A stretch of 64,000 nt of DNA from Gammaproteobacteria bacterium (lineage in GTDB: Bacteria > Pseudomonadota > Gammaproteobacteria > Steroidobacterales > JABDKV01): positions 80,779 to 144,778 of the forward strand of contig JAOTXU010000008.1 of NCBI GenBank assembly GCA_029862165.1, in the 5' to 3' direction. The notes under the pieces were generated by a model. That model saw only the letters and a program-made list of their open reading frames with translations. It did not search any database and had not been told where the DNA came from. This document shows positions 23,576 through 31,546 of the stretch, in pieces. Every line of letters begins with the position of its first letter. Position 1 is the stretch's first letter. Both the position numbers and the translations under genes were made by a program.

Positions 23576-24781
23576 ATGCCCCATTCCGCCAAAACCGCTG
23601 GTGATGTTATCCCCGCCGGCATGCAGCGACCGGATTACGGTGGCGGCGGCATCGTAAACCTGATGTCGTCAATCGGCGCAGGCCGGGGTGCCGCTGCCGT
23701 CGCCTACCCATCGCTGCAACTGCTCGATGAAATCCCCTTGTCACGATATCGAACCGTGCTGCTCGTACTCATCGACGGGCTGGGCTATGAGTACCTGCGG
23801 CGAGACTGGCCGGACAGCACTATTGCGACGCACCTACGTGGGCCAATGACGTCGGTCTTTCCGACCACGACCGCGGCGGCCATCACCACTATCCTGACAG
23901 GCCTTGCACCAGCGCAGCATGCCATCACGGGCTGGCATGTCTGGTTTCAGGAAATCCGCACCCTGGCTGCGGTCCTGCCATTCAGAAGTCGAGGCGGACA
24001 CGAGTCGCTCCAGGCACGCGGTTTCGATCCGGCCACTGTGCTCGATGCGCGGCCAATCTATCCGCGGCTGGACGTCGATTCACATGTCATCAGCCCTAAA
24101 CGCATTGCCCATTCGCCGTTTAACACGGCATTCAGTGCCGGTGCAAAAATTCACGGCTACGACGGACTCGACCAGTTTTTTAAAAATATCACCGACGTAG
24201 TCCATGCAGACAGCGCGGAGAAATATATCTATGCCTATTGGTCTGACCTCGATCATGTCGCACATCAGTACGGTGTCGGCAGCGACGAGACCCGAAATCA
24301 TTTCAGGGAAATTGATACGGGCTTTGCACAGCTTTTGTCAGACCTCGACAACAGCGACACGCTGGTGCTGCTAACGGCGGATCATGGTTTTATCGATACC
24401 ACGCCTGCAACGCGTATCAACCTGGAAGATCACGTCCCGCTGACCGCCATGCTGGATATACCGCTTTGCGGCGAACCCAGGGCCGCATATTGCTATGTGC
24501 ATGCGGGTGAGGAACGCGCTTTTGAAGCCTATGTCGGTGCGGAACTGGCCGATAGCGCCTGTGCTATTCCCAGTAAGCAACTGATGGAAATGGGATTGTT
24601 CGGCCCGGGCAAGCCACACCCGAAACTCAAAGAGCGCATCGGTGGCCAAACATTGCTGATGCAGGACAATTTCATCATCCAGGATAAGTTACCCGGCGAG
24701 AAACGCAGCGCCCTGATCGGCGTGCATGGCGGCCTGACCACTGAAGAACTGTACGTGCCGCTGGTACTCGTCGAAACCTAA
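23576..24781 (+). CDS. Alkaline-phosphatase-superfamily phosphodiesterase/pyrophosphatase-like protein
   Basis: 401 residues from the ATG at 23576. The type I phosphodiesterase/nucleotide pyrophosphatase core is visible. VLLVLIDGLGYEYL carries the first metal aspartate, FPTTTAAAITTILTGLAPAQHAITGW carries the nucleophile-threonine region, YWSDLDHVAHQYG supplies metal ligands, and LLTADHGFIDT is another metal site. No signal peptide is obvious, so a cytosolic location is likely. Substrate could be a phosphodiester, phosphonate or sulfate; the sequence does not decide. DUF6265 follows 13 bases later in an apparent operon. Confidence 0.8.
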   Translation: MPHSAKTAGDVIPAGMQRPDYGGGGIVNLMSSIGAGRGAAAVAYPSLQLLDEIPLSRYRTVLLVLIDGLGYEYLRRDWPDSTIATHLRGPMTSVFPTTTAAAITTILTGLAPAQHAITGWHVWFQEIRTLAAVLPFRSRGGHESLQARGFDPATVLDARPIYPRLDVDSHVISPKRIAHSPFNTAFSAGAKIHGYDGLDQFFKNITDVVHADSAEKYIYAYWSDLDHVAHQYGVGSDETRNHFREIDTGFAQLLSDLDNSDTLVLLTADHGFIDTTPATRINLEDHVPLTAMLDIPLCGEPRAAYCYVHAGEERAFEAYVGAELADSACAIPSKQLMEMGLFGPGKPHPKLKERIGGQTLLMQDNFIIQDKLPGEKRSALIGVHGGLTTEELYVPLVLVET

Positions 24782-24794
24782 GGAGGAGCCGACC

Positions 24795-25235
24795 TTGCGT
24801 AATTCAACACTTGCGATTCTGTTTATGCTAATGAGCCTGTCCTGTGCTTCAGTCGCAAACAATGGCCTGATGAACTGGCTGGTCGGCGACTGGGAGGCCC
24901 AAGACGGTGCCATCACCGAACACTGGCGCGCGGTGAGTGCCGACACGCTGGAGGGCAAAGGTGTCACAACGTCGAAAGACAAAGTCAGCACCGAAACCCT
25001 GCGGCTGGTGCGTATGGAAGGCGAGATCTATTTCATTGCCAAGGTTGCACACAACGAATATCCGGTCGCATTTCACATGACCGATGCCTCGACAGCGGAT
25101 CGCGTTGTCTTCGCCAATCCCACCCACGATTTTCCGAAGCAAATTGTCTATCAAAGAGACGGCCCCGACCGCCTGATCGTAACCGTCAGCGACGGCGGCT
25201 CGGAAGGATTCGAGATCCGATTTTCGAGACGTTAA
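24795..25235 (+). CDS. DUF6265-type exported protein
   Basis: 146 residues, starting with TTG (24795) placed nine bases after a perfect AGGAGG. A signal peptide (LAILFMLMSLSCASVANN) precedes a compact lipocalin-like domain: GLMNWLVGDWEAQDGAITEHWRAV, then EGEIYFIAKVAHNEYPVAFHMT and FANPTHDFPKQIVYQRDG. This pattern is that of DUF6265 proteins, whose ligand is unknown. The cysteine in the signal region (SLSCAS) could mark a lipoprotein but is not a strong lipobox. Second gene of the transcript with the phosphodiesterase-like gene. Confidence 0.75.
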   Translation: MRNSTLAILFMLMSLSCASVANNGLMNWLVGDWEAQDGAITEHWRAVSADTLEGKGVTTSKDKVSTETLRLVRMEGEIYFIAKVAHNEYPVAFHMTDASTADRVVFANPTHDFPKQIVYQRDGPDRLIVTVSDGGSEGFEIRFSRR

Positions 25236-25280
25236 ACGCCATCGGAACCGACCATTAAAAGCTCCACTGCCCAAAAGAAA

Positions 25281-25305
25281 AACCCCGCCTAAGCGGGGTT
25301 GTTTC
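25281..25305. terminator. Bidirectional rho-independent terminator
   Basis: AACCCCGC (25281-25288) and GCGGGGTT (25293-25300) form an eight-base stem with a CTAA loop. GTTTCTG follows on the plus strand and the minus strand has TTTTTCTTTT after the stem. It can end the DUF6265 transcript and, in the other direction, the beta-propeller lipoprotein transcript. Confidence 0.9.
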
Positions 25306-25381
25306 TGTTACGGACAACAACGCACGTTGACGCTGTTGATTAGTTATTTGCTGCGACACCCTTCTCAATCACTCCATGGCG

Positions 25382-27556
25382 CTACCGGAAAACATAAACC
25401 GCACCAGAACTCGTTGCGTTGTTGTCCGATTCATCGCCGTTCACGCCGGTGGCGGCACTGTTTTCGCCGCCCGCTCCCGCGGCCAATGTCGAGGCGTCGC
25501 CCGACAGGGCGACACCGAACCCAAAGAAATCGCCGCTGTCGGGATTGGATGCCTTGACATACGCCTGCTGGGTCCAGACACCGCCGCCGTTGCGGGTGAA
25601 CAGATAAGTCGCACCGGCATTCTGTAGCGTGTTATCAGCTTCATCGCCATTCACGCCGGTGGCGGCGCTGTCTTCAGATACAGCCCCGACCGCCAATGTC
25701 GATCCGTCACGCGCCAGAGCAAGGGGGATCCCAAAGCTATCACCGGAATCGGTATTGGATGCCTTTATATAGGCCTGCTGAGTCCAGACACCTCCGGTGT
25801 CACGGGTGAAAACATAAGTCGCACCGGCATCCTCTAGCGTGTTATCAACCTCATTCCCATTCACGCCGATGGCGTTGCTGGCTTCCCCTTGGGCCCCGAC
25901 GGCCAAAGTCGATCCATCGCCCGACAGGGCCAGGCCAATCGCTGCAAAAAAATCTGAGCCGTCGGTGTTGGACGGCTTCACGTAGGCCTGCTGAGTCCAC
26001 ACCCCCCCGCCATCGCGGGTAAACACATAGGCCGCACCAGCAGACGTTGCGCTATTGTCCGATTCATCGCCGTTCACGCCGATGGCGTTGCTGTCCTCCG
26101 ATTCGGCCCCGACGGCCAGGGTCAACCCGTCACCCGCCAGCGCGACGCTACCCCCAAACCGATCATTGAAATCAGTGTTGGACGCTTTGACGTAGGCTTG
26201 CTGGGTCCAGACCCCGCCGCCGTCGCGCGTGAAGACGTAGACCGCACCAGCGCCGAATGCGCTGTTGTCAGCTCCATCGCCATTAACGCCGGTCGCGGAG
26301 CTGGCTTCAGTATTTGCCCCGACGGCCAGTGTTGATCCGTCACCCGCCAAACTGACGCTGAATCCAAATTGATCTCGCGTGTCGGTATTGGACGCTTTGA
26401 CATAGGCCTGCTGGGTCCAGGTTCCAACGCCATCGCGCGTATATACATAAACCGCACCGGCCCTGTCGGCGCTGTTATCCGTATCATCGCCATTCACGCC
26501 GGTGGCGGCGCTGTCTTCAGATAGGGCCCCGACGGCCAGTGTTGATCCGTCGCTCGACAGGGCGACACTAATTCCGAAATTATCAGTGGCATCGGAGTTG
26601 GACGCTTTGACATAGGCCTGCTGGGTCCAGACACCCCCGCCGTCGCGGGTGAACACGTAGACCGCACCGGCACGCGACGCGCTGTTGTCCGTTTCATCGC
26701 CGTTCACGCCGGTGGCGGCGCTTTGTTCATTAAGTGCCCCCACGGCCATCGTTGATCCGTCATCCGAAAAGGCGATGGCGCTGCCTCCAAATATATCAGT
26801 AGGGTCGGTATTTGATGCTTTGATATAGGCCTCCTGCGCGATAGCCGCCGCAGCCTGACGGGTCACCTCGATGGTGTAGGTCCGGTTGGTGGTACCGTCC
26901 TCGGCCGTCATCAGGACGGTGATTGTGTTGCTGCCTACATTCAGCGTAATCGGGTCGCTGGCCGTACCTGAATCAACCGCCGTGCCGTTGACAGTAATCG
27001 TGGCATTGGGGTCTTCCGCTGTCGGCGTTACTGCCGTACTGGAGACCGCAAAGATGACCATTGACGTATAGCTAAAGACCACCGGGTCGAATGCAGGATT
27101 CAATGTGACGCCCGTTAAGCTCAGGTTACTGAGATTGGCATTGTTTGAGCTTGAGGATTGCCGGGTGATACCCATCGTATAGCTCTGCGTCGACGTACCA
27201 TTTTCTGCCGTCACCAGGATAGTGATGGTGTTAGCACCCTCAGCTAGCGCAACCGTGGCATTGCTGCCACCATTGATCGTAAAACCGGCATTGCTGTCGG
27301 TTGTGACCGCGACGACATCGACGCTGCTGGTGCTATTGGGCACGGTAGCGGTGTAACTGGTCGTCGCCGGGTTGAACTCGGGGCTGAGCGTCGCGTCACT
27401 TGCGGACAGCGCTGATAATGTCGCAATCGCGCTTGCAACTGGCGGTAAAGGCGTAACGACTACACGATTATGATTATCGTTATCACAACCAAACAAGCCC
27501 ATGCATGCGAGCAGCGTAGCAATGGCGGTGGTTTGTGTTGTGGTGGGCACATTCAT
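25382..27556 (-). CDS. Lipoprotein with two cadherin-like beta-sandwich domains and seven FG-GAP-like repeats
   Basis: 724 residues from the ATG at 27556, with AGGGAGA a few bases upstream. The lipobox LFGC puts the lipidated cysteine at residue 24. Two copies of a cadherin-like beta-sandwich follow (LSALSASDATLSPEFNPATT ... and LSNLSLTGVTLNPAFDPVVF ...). Next come seven repeats of about 70 residues, each QQAYVKASNTD..D.FG.SVALSGDGSTLAVGA...SATGVNGDE.DNSA..AGAVYVFTRDGGGVWT. Seven blades suggest a closed beta-propeller exposed at the cell surface or periplasm. Role unknown; adhesion or binding is an inference. It lies downstream of a PAS-LuxR regulator. Confidence 0.85.
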   Translation of the reverse strand: MNVPTTTQTTAIATLLACMGLFGCDNDNHNRVVVTPLPPVASAIATLSALSASDATLSPEFNPATTSYTATVPNSTSSVDVVAVTTDSNAGFTINGGSNATVALAEGANTITILVTAENGTSTQSYTMGITRQSSSSNNANLSNLSLTGVTLNPAFDPVVFSYTSMVIFAVSSTAVTPTAEDPNATITVNGTAVDSGTASDPITLNVGSNTITVLMTAEDGTTNRTYTIEVTRQAAAAIAQEAYIKASNTDPTDIFGGSAIAFSDDGSTMAVGALNEQSAATGVNGDETDNSASRAGAVYVFTRDGGGVWTQQAYVKASNSDATDNFGISVALSSDGSTLAVGALSEDSAATGVNGDDTDNSADRAGAVYVYTRDGVGTWTQQAYVKASNTDTRDQFGFSVSLAGDGSTLAVGANTEASSATGVNGDGADNSAFGAGAVYVFTRDGGGVWTQQAYVKASNTDFNDRFGGSVALAGDGLTLAVGAESEDSNAIGVNGDESDNSATSAGAAYVFTRDGGGVWTQQAYVKPSNTDGSDFFAAIGLALSGDGSTLAVGAQGEASNAIGVNGNEVDNTLEDAGATYVFTRDTGGVWTQQAYIKASNTDSGDSFGIPLALARDGSTLAVGAVSEDSAATGVNGDEADNTLQNAGATYLFTRNGGGVWTQQAYVKASNPDSGDFFGFGVALSGDASTLAAGAGGENSAATGVNGDESDNNATSSGAVYVFR

Positions 27557-27698
27557 CACATTCTCCCTGCAGGACCTTTCCAAGACCGGGGCGACGGGAC
27601 AGGCGCTGTTCAGCCACCCAATGCTTACTTCTTAGTTCTTAAACCCAAGCATAGGAGGCCCGGGTTCGCGGGCATATGAGCCAAGTACGTCATTCCCA

Positions 27699-27793
27699 TG
27701 ATGCAAATGCATCACCTGAACCAAGCTGCATTACACGGGGTTCTTTCGAGTCAGCTGAGCAATCTGCATCACTGCCCTGATGCAGATGAATCA
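27699..27793. promoter_or_regulatory. Repeated dyad elements upstream of the lipoprotein gene
   Basis: TGATGCA-AA-TGCATCA is a perfect dyad at 27699-27714. A near copy, TGATGCAGATGAATCA, lies at 27778-27793. TGCATCA (27765-27771) also pairs with TGATGCA (27778-27784) across six bases. These four half-site-like elements sit between the PAS-LuxR regulator stop and the lipoprotein start, so they may be operators for that regulator. No experimental motif is known to me. Confidence 0.5.
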
Positions 27794-27814
27794 TATGATT
27801 CGGGGGGCGGCGGT

Positions 27815-28423
27815 CTAGATGAGGCCCAGTTTCTGACCCAGGTTTACCGCCGCGGCGCGGCTGTGCACATTTAACTTGTGGATGATGTGTTGGGTGTGAT
27901 TACGAACGGTTGCGGTGCTGATGCACATGGTCGAAGCCATCTCCTGCGTACTCTGTCCCTGGGAGAGCAAATCGAGCACTTCCTTTTCTCTATCGGTTAG
28001 ATTGCCACGCTCCTGATTGCTGGTCGGCTGGCCGGCGCAGTTCATTGTGGTACAGCCTTCGCCCACTTCGCATTCTGGGCGACATAAATGCACCATCAAT
28101 TCTTCACCAGGCCCGTCATAAATGACCAGCGTGGTCACACTAAATTGCTTCAGCTCGTTGGCGGCCGTCCGAAAGACTATTTTGCTACTTTTGACGGACT
28201 TGTGACGAAATGCCATCTCCTGCAGCGGACAACCCGAGCAGCAGTACTGGTTACCAAACAGGTCCTGGCCTGCCAGGAGTTCCCAGCATTGCTGGCCCAC
28301 AGCTTCTCGTTCCTTGTATCCAAACGCCTGCTCGGCGGCCGGGTTCCAGCTTACGATTACGCCACTGTGATCGACAGCGTAGGCCGGTTCGCCGGTGCTG
28401 AACAAGGCTTTTGAGACTTTCAT
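27815..28423 (-). CDS. PAS domain-LuxR-type transcriptional regulator with cysteine cluster
   Basis: About 202 residues from the ATG at 28423. A longer start at 28504 would add 27 residues including CRAC. A PAS fold begins MKVSKALFSTGEPAYAVDHSGVIVSWNPAAEQAFGY. After it come FGNQYCCSGCPLQEM and CRPECEVGEGCTTMNC, seven cysteines in all, suggesting a redox or metal site. The C-terminal LuxR HTH is LTDREKEVLDLLSQGQSTQE and ISTATVRNHTQHIIHKL. There is no receiver domain, so sensing is probably through the PAS region. It likely controls the lipoprotein gene 258 bases downstream. The start is uncertain because an AGGAGG lies inside the longer version without an in-frame start at good spacing. Confidence 0.8.
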   Translation of the reverse strand: MKVSKALFSTGEPAYAVDHSGVIVSWNPAAEQAFGYKEREAVGQQCWELLAGQDLFGNQYCCSGCPLQEMAFRHKSVKSSKIVFRTAANELKQFSVTTLVIYDGPGEELMVHLCRPECEVGEGCTTMNCAGQPTSNQERGNLTDREKEVLDLLSQGQSTQEMASTMCISTATVRNHTQHIIHKLNVHSRAAAVNLGQKLGLI

Positions 28424-28649
28424 GTGTTCCAGCCGCTCAAGCGTCCTGGTTGAAATCAGTAGGCACGCCCGGCACTGAGAATCCCTCCTACCAATAGTAC
28501 CCATAGACCATAGAGAACGCGTTGTATATGCGTAATTGCCGCAACGCTCAGTAAAGTTAAGCTACTCAGAGATCGCGGCGCAGTGTCATTTCTGCAAAAC
28601 AACTGCGGGATTGCGAGGCGTCACGCGCGCTGCTCGGCGAAGCTTCCTG

Positions 28650-29303
28650 TCAACTGAAGAAGTACATCGTCTGAGACACTGTATCGACAAATCCATGACC
28701 GATCATTAGGGGAATTAGAGCGCGGCGTCCGCGCGTGACGAAATAGGTACCGACAACAACGCCGATGATGCCCACCATAATCATGCCGCTGACGCCTTGC
28801 GTAATGTGGCCGGCGCCAAACCAGATGGCTTGTGCAACAACTGCCAGCACCACCGCCCGGCGTCCACCACCAAATAAGGTCGTAAATTTGGTCAGCAATA
28901 TTCCGCGGAAGAAGAGTTCTTCGCCTATGGCCGCGCCGATCCAGACGCCAAAAACGATGTCGAGAAGAAATCCGGGGAGAGTTTCCGGTTGTTGCGTGAG
29001 TACAGCGGATTGACTCGGTGGATAGCCAAACGCTGTCGCAAGGCCAATGACCGCAAAACCGGTCGCGAGCGTCAGAATTGAGAACTCGGCGGCCCGACTC
29101 AATACGAAACGCGCATCACCGCCAGCACGCAAACCAAAGTCGCGCCAGTTCTCCTTTTGCATTGTTATCAACACCGCGCCGGCGCCCACGGCCGCCAATA
29201 TGGTCCAGAAACCGACTTTCTCGACTCCGGCGAACCGCAGCGACCAGACACTCCAGAACACAAGCCCCAAGATCGCTATGTCGACAAACGCGCGTTTTCG
29301 CAT
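28650..29303 (-). CDS. CPBP family intramembrane metalloprotease (CAAX protease/bacteriocin-processing type)
   Basis: 217 residues with about six membrane helices. The catalytic motifs are IGEELFFRGILL (EExxxR), WFGAGHITQG (FxxxH) and MIGHGFVDT (third histidine). These define the ABI/CPBP group of integral membrane proteases related to eukaryotic Rce1. Bacterial members have diverse roles and the substrate is not known here. GGAG precedes the start by about ten bases. The gene lies between the TolB/TPR gene and the PAS-LuxR regulator on the same strand, with gaps that would allow separate promoters. Confidence 0.85.
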   Translation of the reverse strand: MRKRAFVDIAILGLVFWSVWSLRFAGVEKVGFWTILAAVGAGAVLITMQKENWRDFGLRAGGDARFVLSRAAEFSILTLATGFAVIGLATAFGYPPSQSAVLTQQPETLPGFLLDIVFGVWIGAAIGEELFFRGILLTKFTTLFGGGRRAVVLAVVAQAIWFGAGHITQGVSGMIMVGIIGVVVGTYFVTRGRRALIPLMIGHGFVDTVSQTMYFFS

Positions 29304-29378
29304 TAATCATATCTCCGGGTCGATGATGCTTTGCGCATTGCGGCACTGGCAGCTTTGGTTCATAGACCCATAATAGAG

Positions 29379-30992
29379 TCAGTCGAAACTTGTAGTCGGT
29401 TCCTGCTTGAAGCGATCCATCAATGCAAGGAAGCGAGGATCATCGTGGAGTGAAGCCAGATCCGAATCATTCTCTGCCCACTCAGCAATCGACATACCAC
29501 GCAAACGGGCTCGCTCCAGACAATCCAATGCCTCACCGGGTTCCCCGGCCAAAGCATAAGTACAAGCGATGTTATACAAGGTATCGGCATTATCACCGTC
29601 GATTGCCAGCGACCGCCGAGCCCATTGCATCGCCTTGTCCTTGTCGCCCTGTTCAATCAGCCCGGCGCATCCCAGGTTGAGCGCACGGGTATCGTCAGGA
29701 TTGAGTTCCAGATGCCGTTCGGCCCGTATGACCCCGCGAGTGGCGGCGGCCAAGGCTTCATCCTCACGTCCCAGGCTGCGATATACCTGACGCAACAGGA
29801 TCGGTGCCTGGAAATCATCCGGGCGAATCCGTTGCGCGCTTTCGAACAATTCTGCAGCCCGATTGAGTTCGGCACGTTGGAAGCGAATCCGGCCATAGAA
29901 ATAGTTAGCCTCGAACAACTCCGGGTTAAGACGCAAGGCAGTCTCAAACTCCGCGATCGCCTCGCGGTCGTCGCCGTGCACAAAATGGCTCAAACCGCGG
30001 GAGACATGCGATTCAGCCAGACCCGGTAACAACTCCAGCGCCTTCATGCTGGCAGTATCAGCGCCGGCGAGATTGTCGTCGGTGGCATTCCAATACATAC
30101 AAGCCATGGCATAGCTGTCTGCGAGTGCCGCCCAGGCACGGGCAAACGCCGGATCAATTTCCACCGCCTTGCCAAACATATCGACGGCGTAGCGTACATT
30201 CCGCAAGCCCCAACGGTGAAAGTAATGTACGCCTTTCAGATAATAGTCGTATGCCTGTGCATCGCTGGTTGTAAAGCTTTCTTCGTTGGGACCGGCGCGC
30301 AGCGTTACTTCCAGCGCCTCGGCAACATGGGTTGCGATCTCATCCTGAATTTCGAAAATATGTTCCAGCTTGCGGTCATAACTGTGTGCCCAGAGGTGGT
30401 AACCATCCTCGGCATTAATCAACTGCGTTGTGATACGCAGATCATCACCAGCCTTGCGCACACTGCCTTCGAGCACCGTGGCAACATTCAGCTGTAACCC
30501 GATACTGCTGACATCCGTCGGCTGCCCTTTGAAGCGAAACGACGAGGTGCGCGAGGCGACCCCCAACGCTTCGATCTGCGCCAGCCGGTTCAATATCTCT
30601 TCGGCAATGCCATCGCAGAGATATTCCTGATCCTTTTCCGGACTCATGTCCTCAAATGCGAGCACCGCGACGGAAGGTCCGGTGGGTAACGTCGCTGTCT
30701 GAGCGGCGGTGTTCGGCCCAGCGGATTGCAGCGCAGGGGCCGCGTCTTTCCTGAATCCGTGCAATGTGAGATCAAAAAACCAGGCGAGTACCATCGCAAT
30801 GGGGAAGCCCACGATCACCAACACCACGAGCACCGTTAATGCCCAGTCGGGGAAATGCAGCGGCTCGAAGGTGACCTCGGCAACTTGCAGGAGAATCCAC
30901 GCCACGATGGCATAAGCCGCGGCGGCCTGCAGCACCTTGCGCCGCTTCAATTCATCGAAATAACGAGCCCATCTGGAACGTGTTGGTGCCAA
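29379..30992 (-). CDS. Membrane-anchored TolB-like domain/TPR protein
   Basis: About 537 residues. The start is most probably TTG at 30990-30992, because a perfect AGGAGG sits six bases before it. An ATG at 31007 would contain that ribosome-binding site within its own codons. The order is FDELKRRKVLQAAAAYAIVAWILLQV (helix 1), WALTVLVVLVIVGFPIAMVLAWFF (helix 2), then a FlgO/TolB-type domain (PSVAVLAFEDMSPEKDQEYLCDGIAEEILNRL ... RITTQLINAEDGYHLWAHSYDR), then several TPR units. Similar proteins often replace the N-terminal part by an adenylate cyclase or HTH domain. Its function is unknown; assembly or signalling at the inner membrane is a guess. Confidence 0.8.
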   Translation of the reverse strand: MAPTRSRWARYFDELKRRKVLQAAAAYAIVAWILLQVAEVTFEPLHFPDWALTVLVVLVIVGFPIAMVLAWFFDLTLHGFRKDAAPALQSAGPNTAAQTATLPTGPSVAVLAFEDMSPEKDQEYLCDGIAEEILNRLAQIEALGVASRTSSFRFKGQPTDVSSIGLQLNVATVLEGSVRKAGDDLRITTQLINAEDGYHLWAHSYDRKLEHIFEIQDEIATHVAEALEVTLRAGPNEESFTTSDAQAYDYYLKGVHYFHRWGLRNVRYAVDMFGKAVEIDPAFARAWAALADSYAMACMYWNATDDNLAGADTASMKALELLPGLAESHVSRGLSHFVHGDDREAIAEFETALRLNPELFEANYFYGRIRFQRAELNRAAELFESAQRIRPDDFQAPILLRQVYRSLGREDEALAAATRGVIRAERHLELNPDDTRALNLGCAGLIEQGDKDKAMQWARRSLAIDGDNADTLYNIACTYALAGEPGEALDCLERARLRGMSIAEWAENDSDLASLHDDPRFLALMDRFKQEPTTSFD

Positions 30993-31172
30993 GTAATCCC
31001 TCCTCATTTAGCTCCGTCTCCGGCTCCACCGTAGTACGGGACGCTAATATTTTCCATTCCCTGACGAGGAGAGTTCGGAAAAGGTGTCGGATTGGACTTG
31101 ATACAACAACCCGGCAACCAGTTCCTGCAGATCGCTATATCAGTTCACTCTGCAATGCCATATCGCCGCAGG

Positions 31173-31526
31173 TTAAACGGTAGTCATGCTTGCCTTAACG
31201 CTATCGTTAATAACAACACCTGCCATAAGGATCGGCAAAATGGAGAAGAATCCGAAACCGATTTTTCCAGCCATAAAGATAATGATCGTGGATATAAGCA
31301 GAGTCATTGCCAGTATTAATGCGCCAACTATTCTCGTTTTTTGAAAAACAAGCAACGCGGCTCCGGCTAACTGCGCCACCCCAAACAGAACAATCGTATT
31401 CGCGCTAAACCCCATCACACCCTGGAAGAATTCCATTTCCTGTGGAGTTTGCATGATCTTTGATATCCCTGAGGCTATGCCTAATAGAATCAGCAAGACC
31501 AAAATCACTCTTCTTAATATTTTCAT
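31173..31526 (-). CDS. DoxX-like small membrane protein
   Basis: 117 residues with four predicted helices: RRVILVLLILLGIASGISKI, NTIVLFGVAQLAGAALLVF, VGALILAMTLLISTIIIFMAG and FGFFSILPILMAGVVIND. The pattern is DoxX-like. Family members are linked to quinone or thiol oxidation in membranes, but no specific catalytic residues are seen. It follows the S46 peptidase by 20 bases and could be cotranscribed with it. Confidence 0.65.
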   Translation of the reverse strand: MKILRRVILVLLILLGIASGISKIMQTPQEMEFFQGVMGFSANTIVLFGVAQLAGAALLVFQKTRIVGALILAMTLLISTIIIFMAGKIGFGFFSILPILMAGVVINDSVKASMTTV

Positions 31527-31546
31527 TTCGCCTAAGCCCCTCCGAG

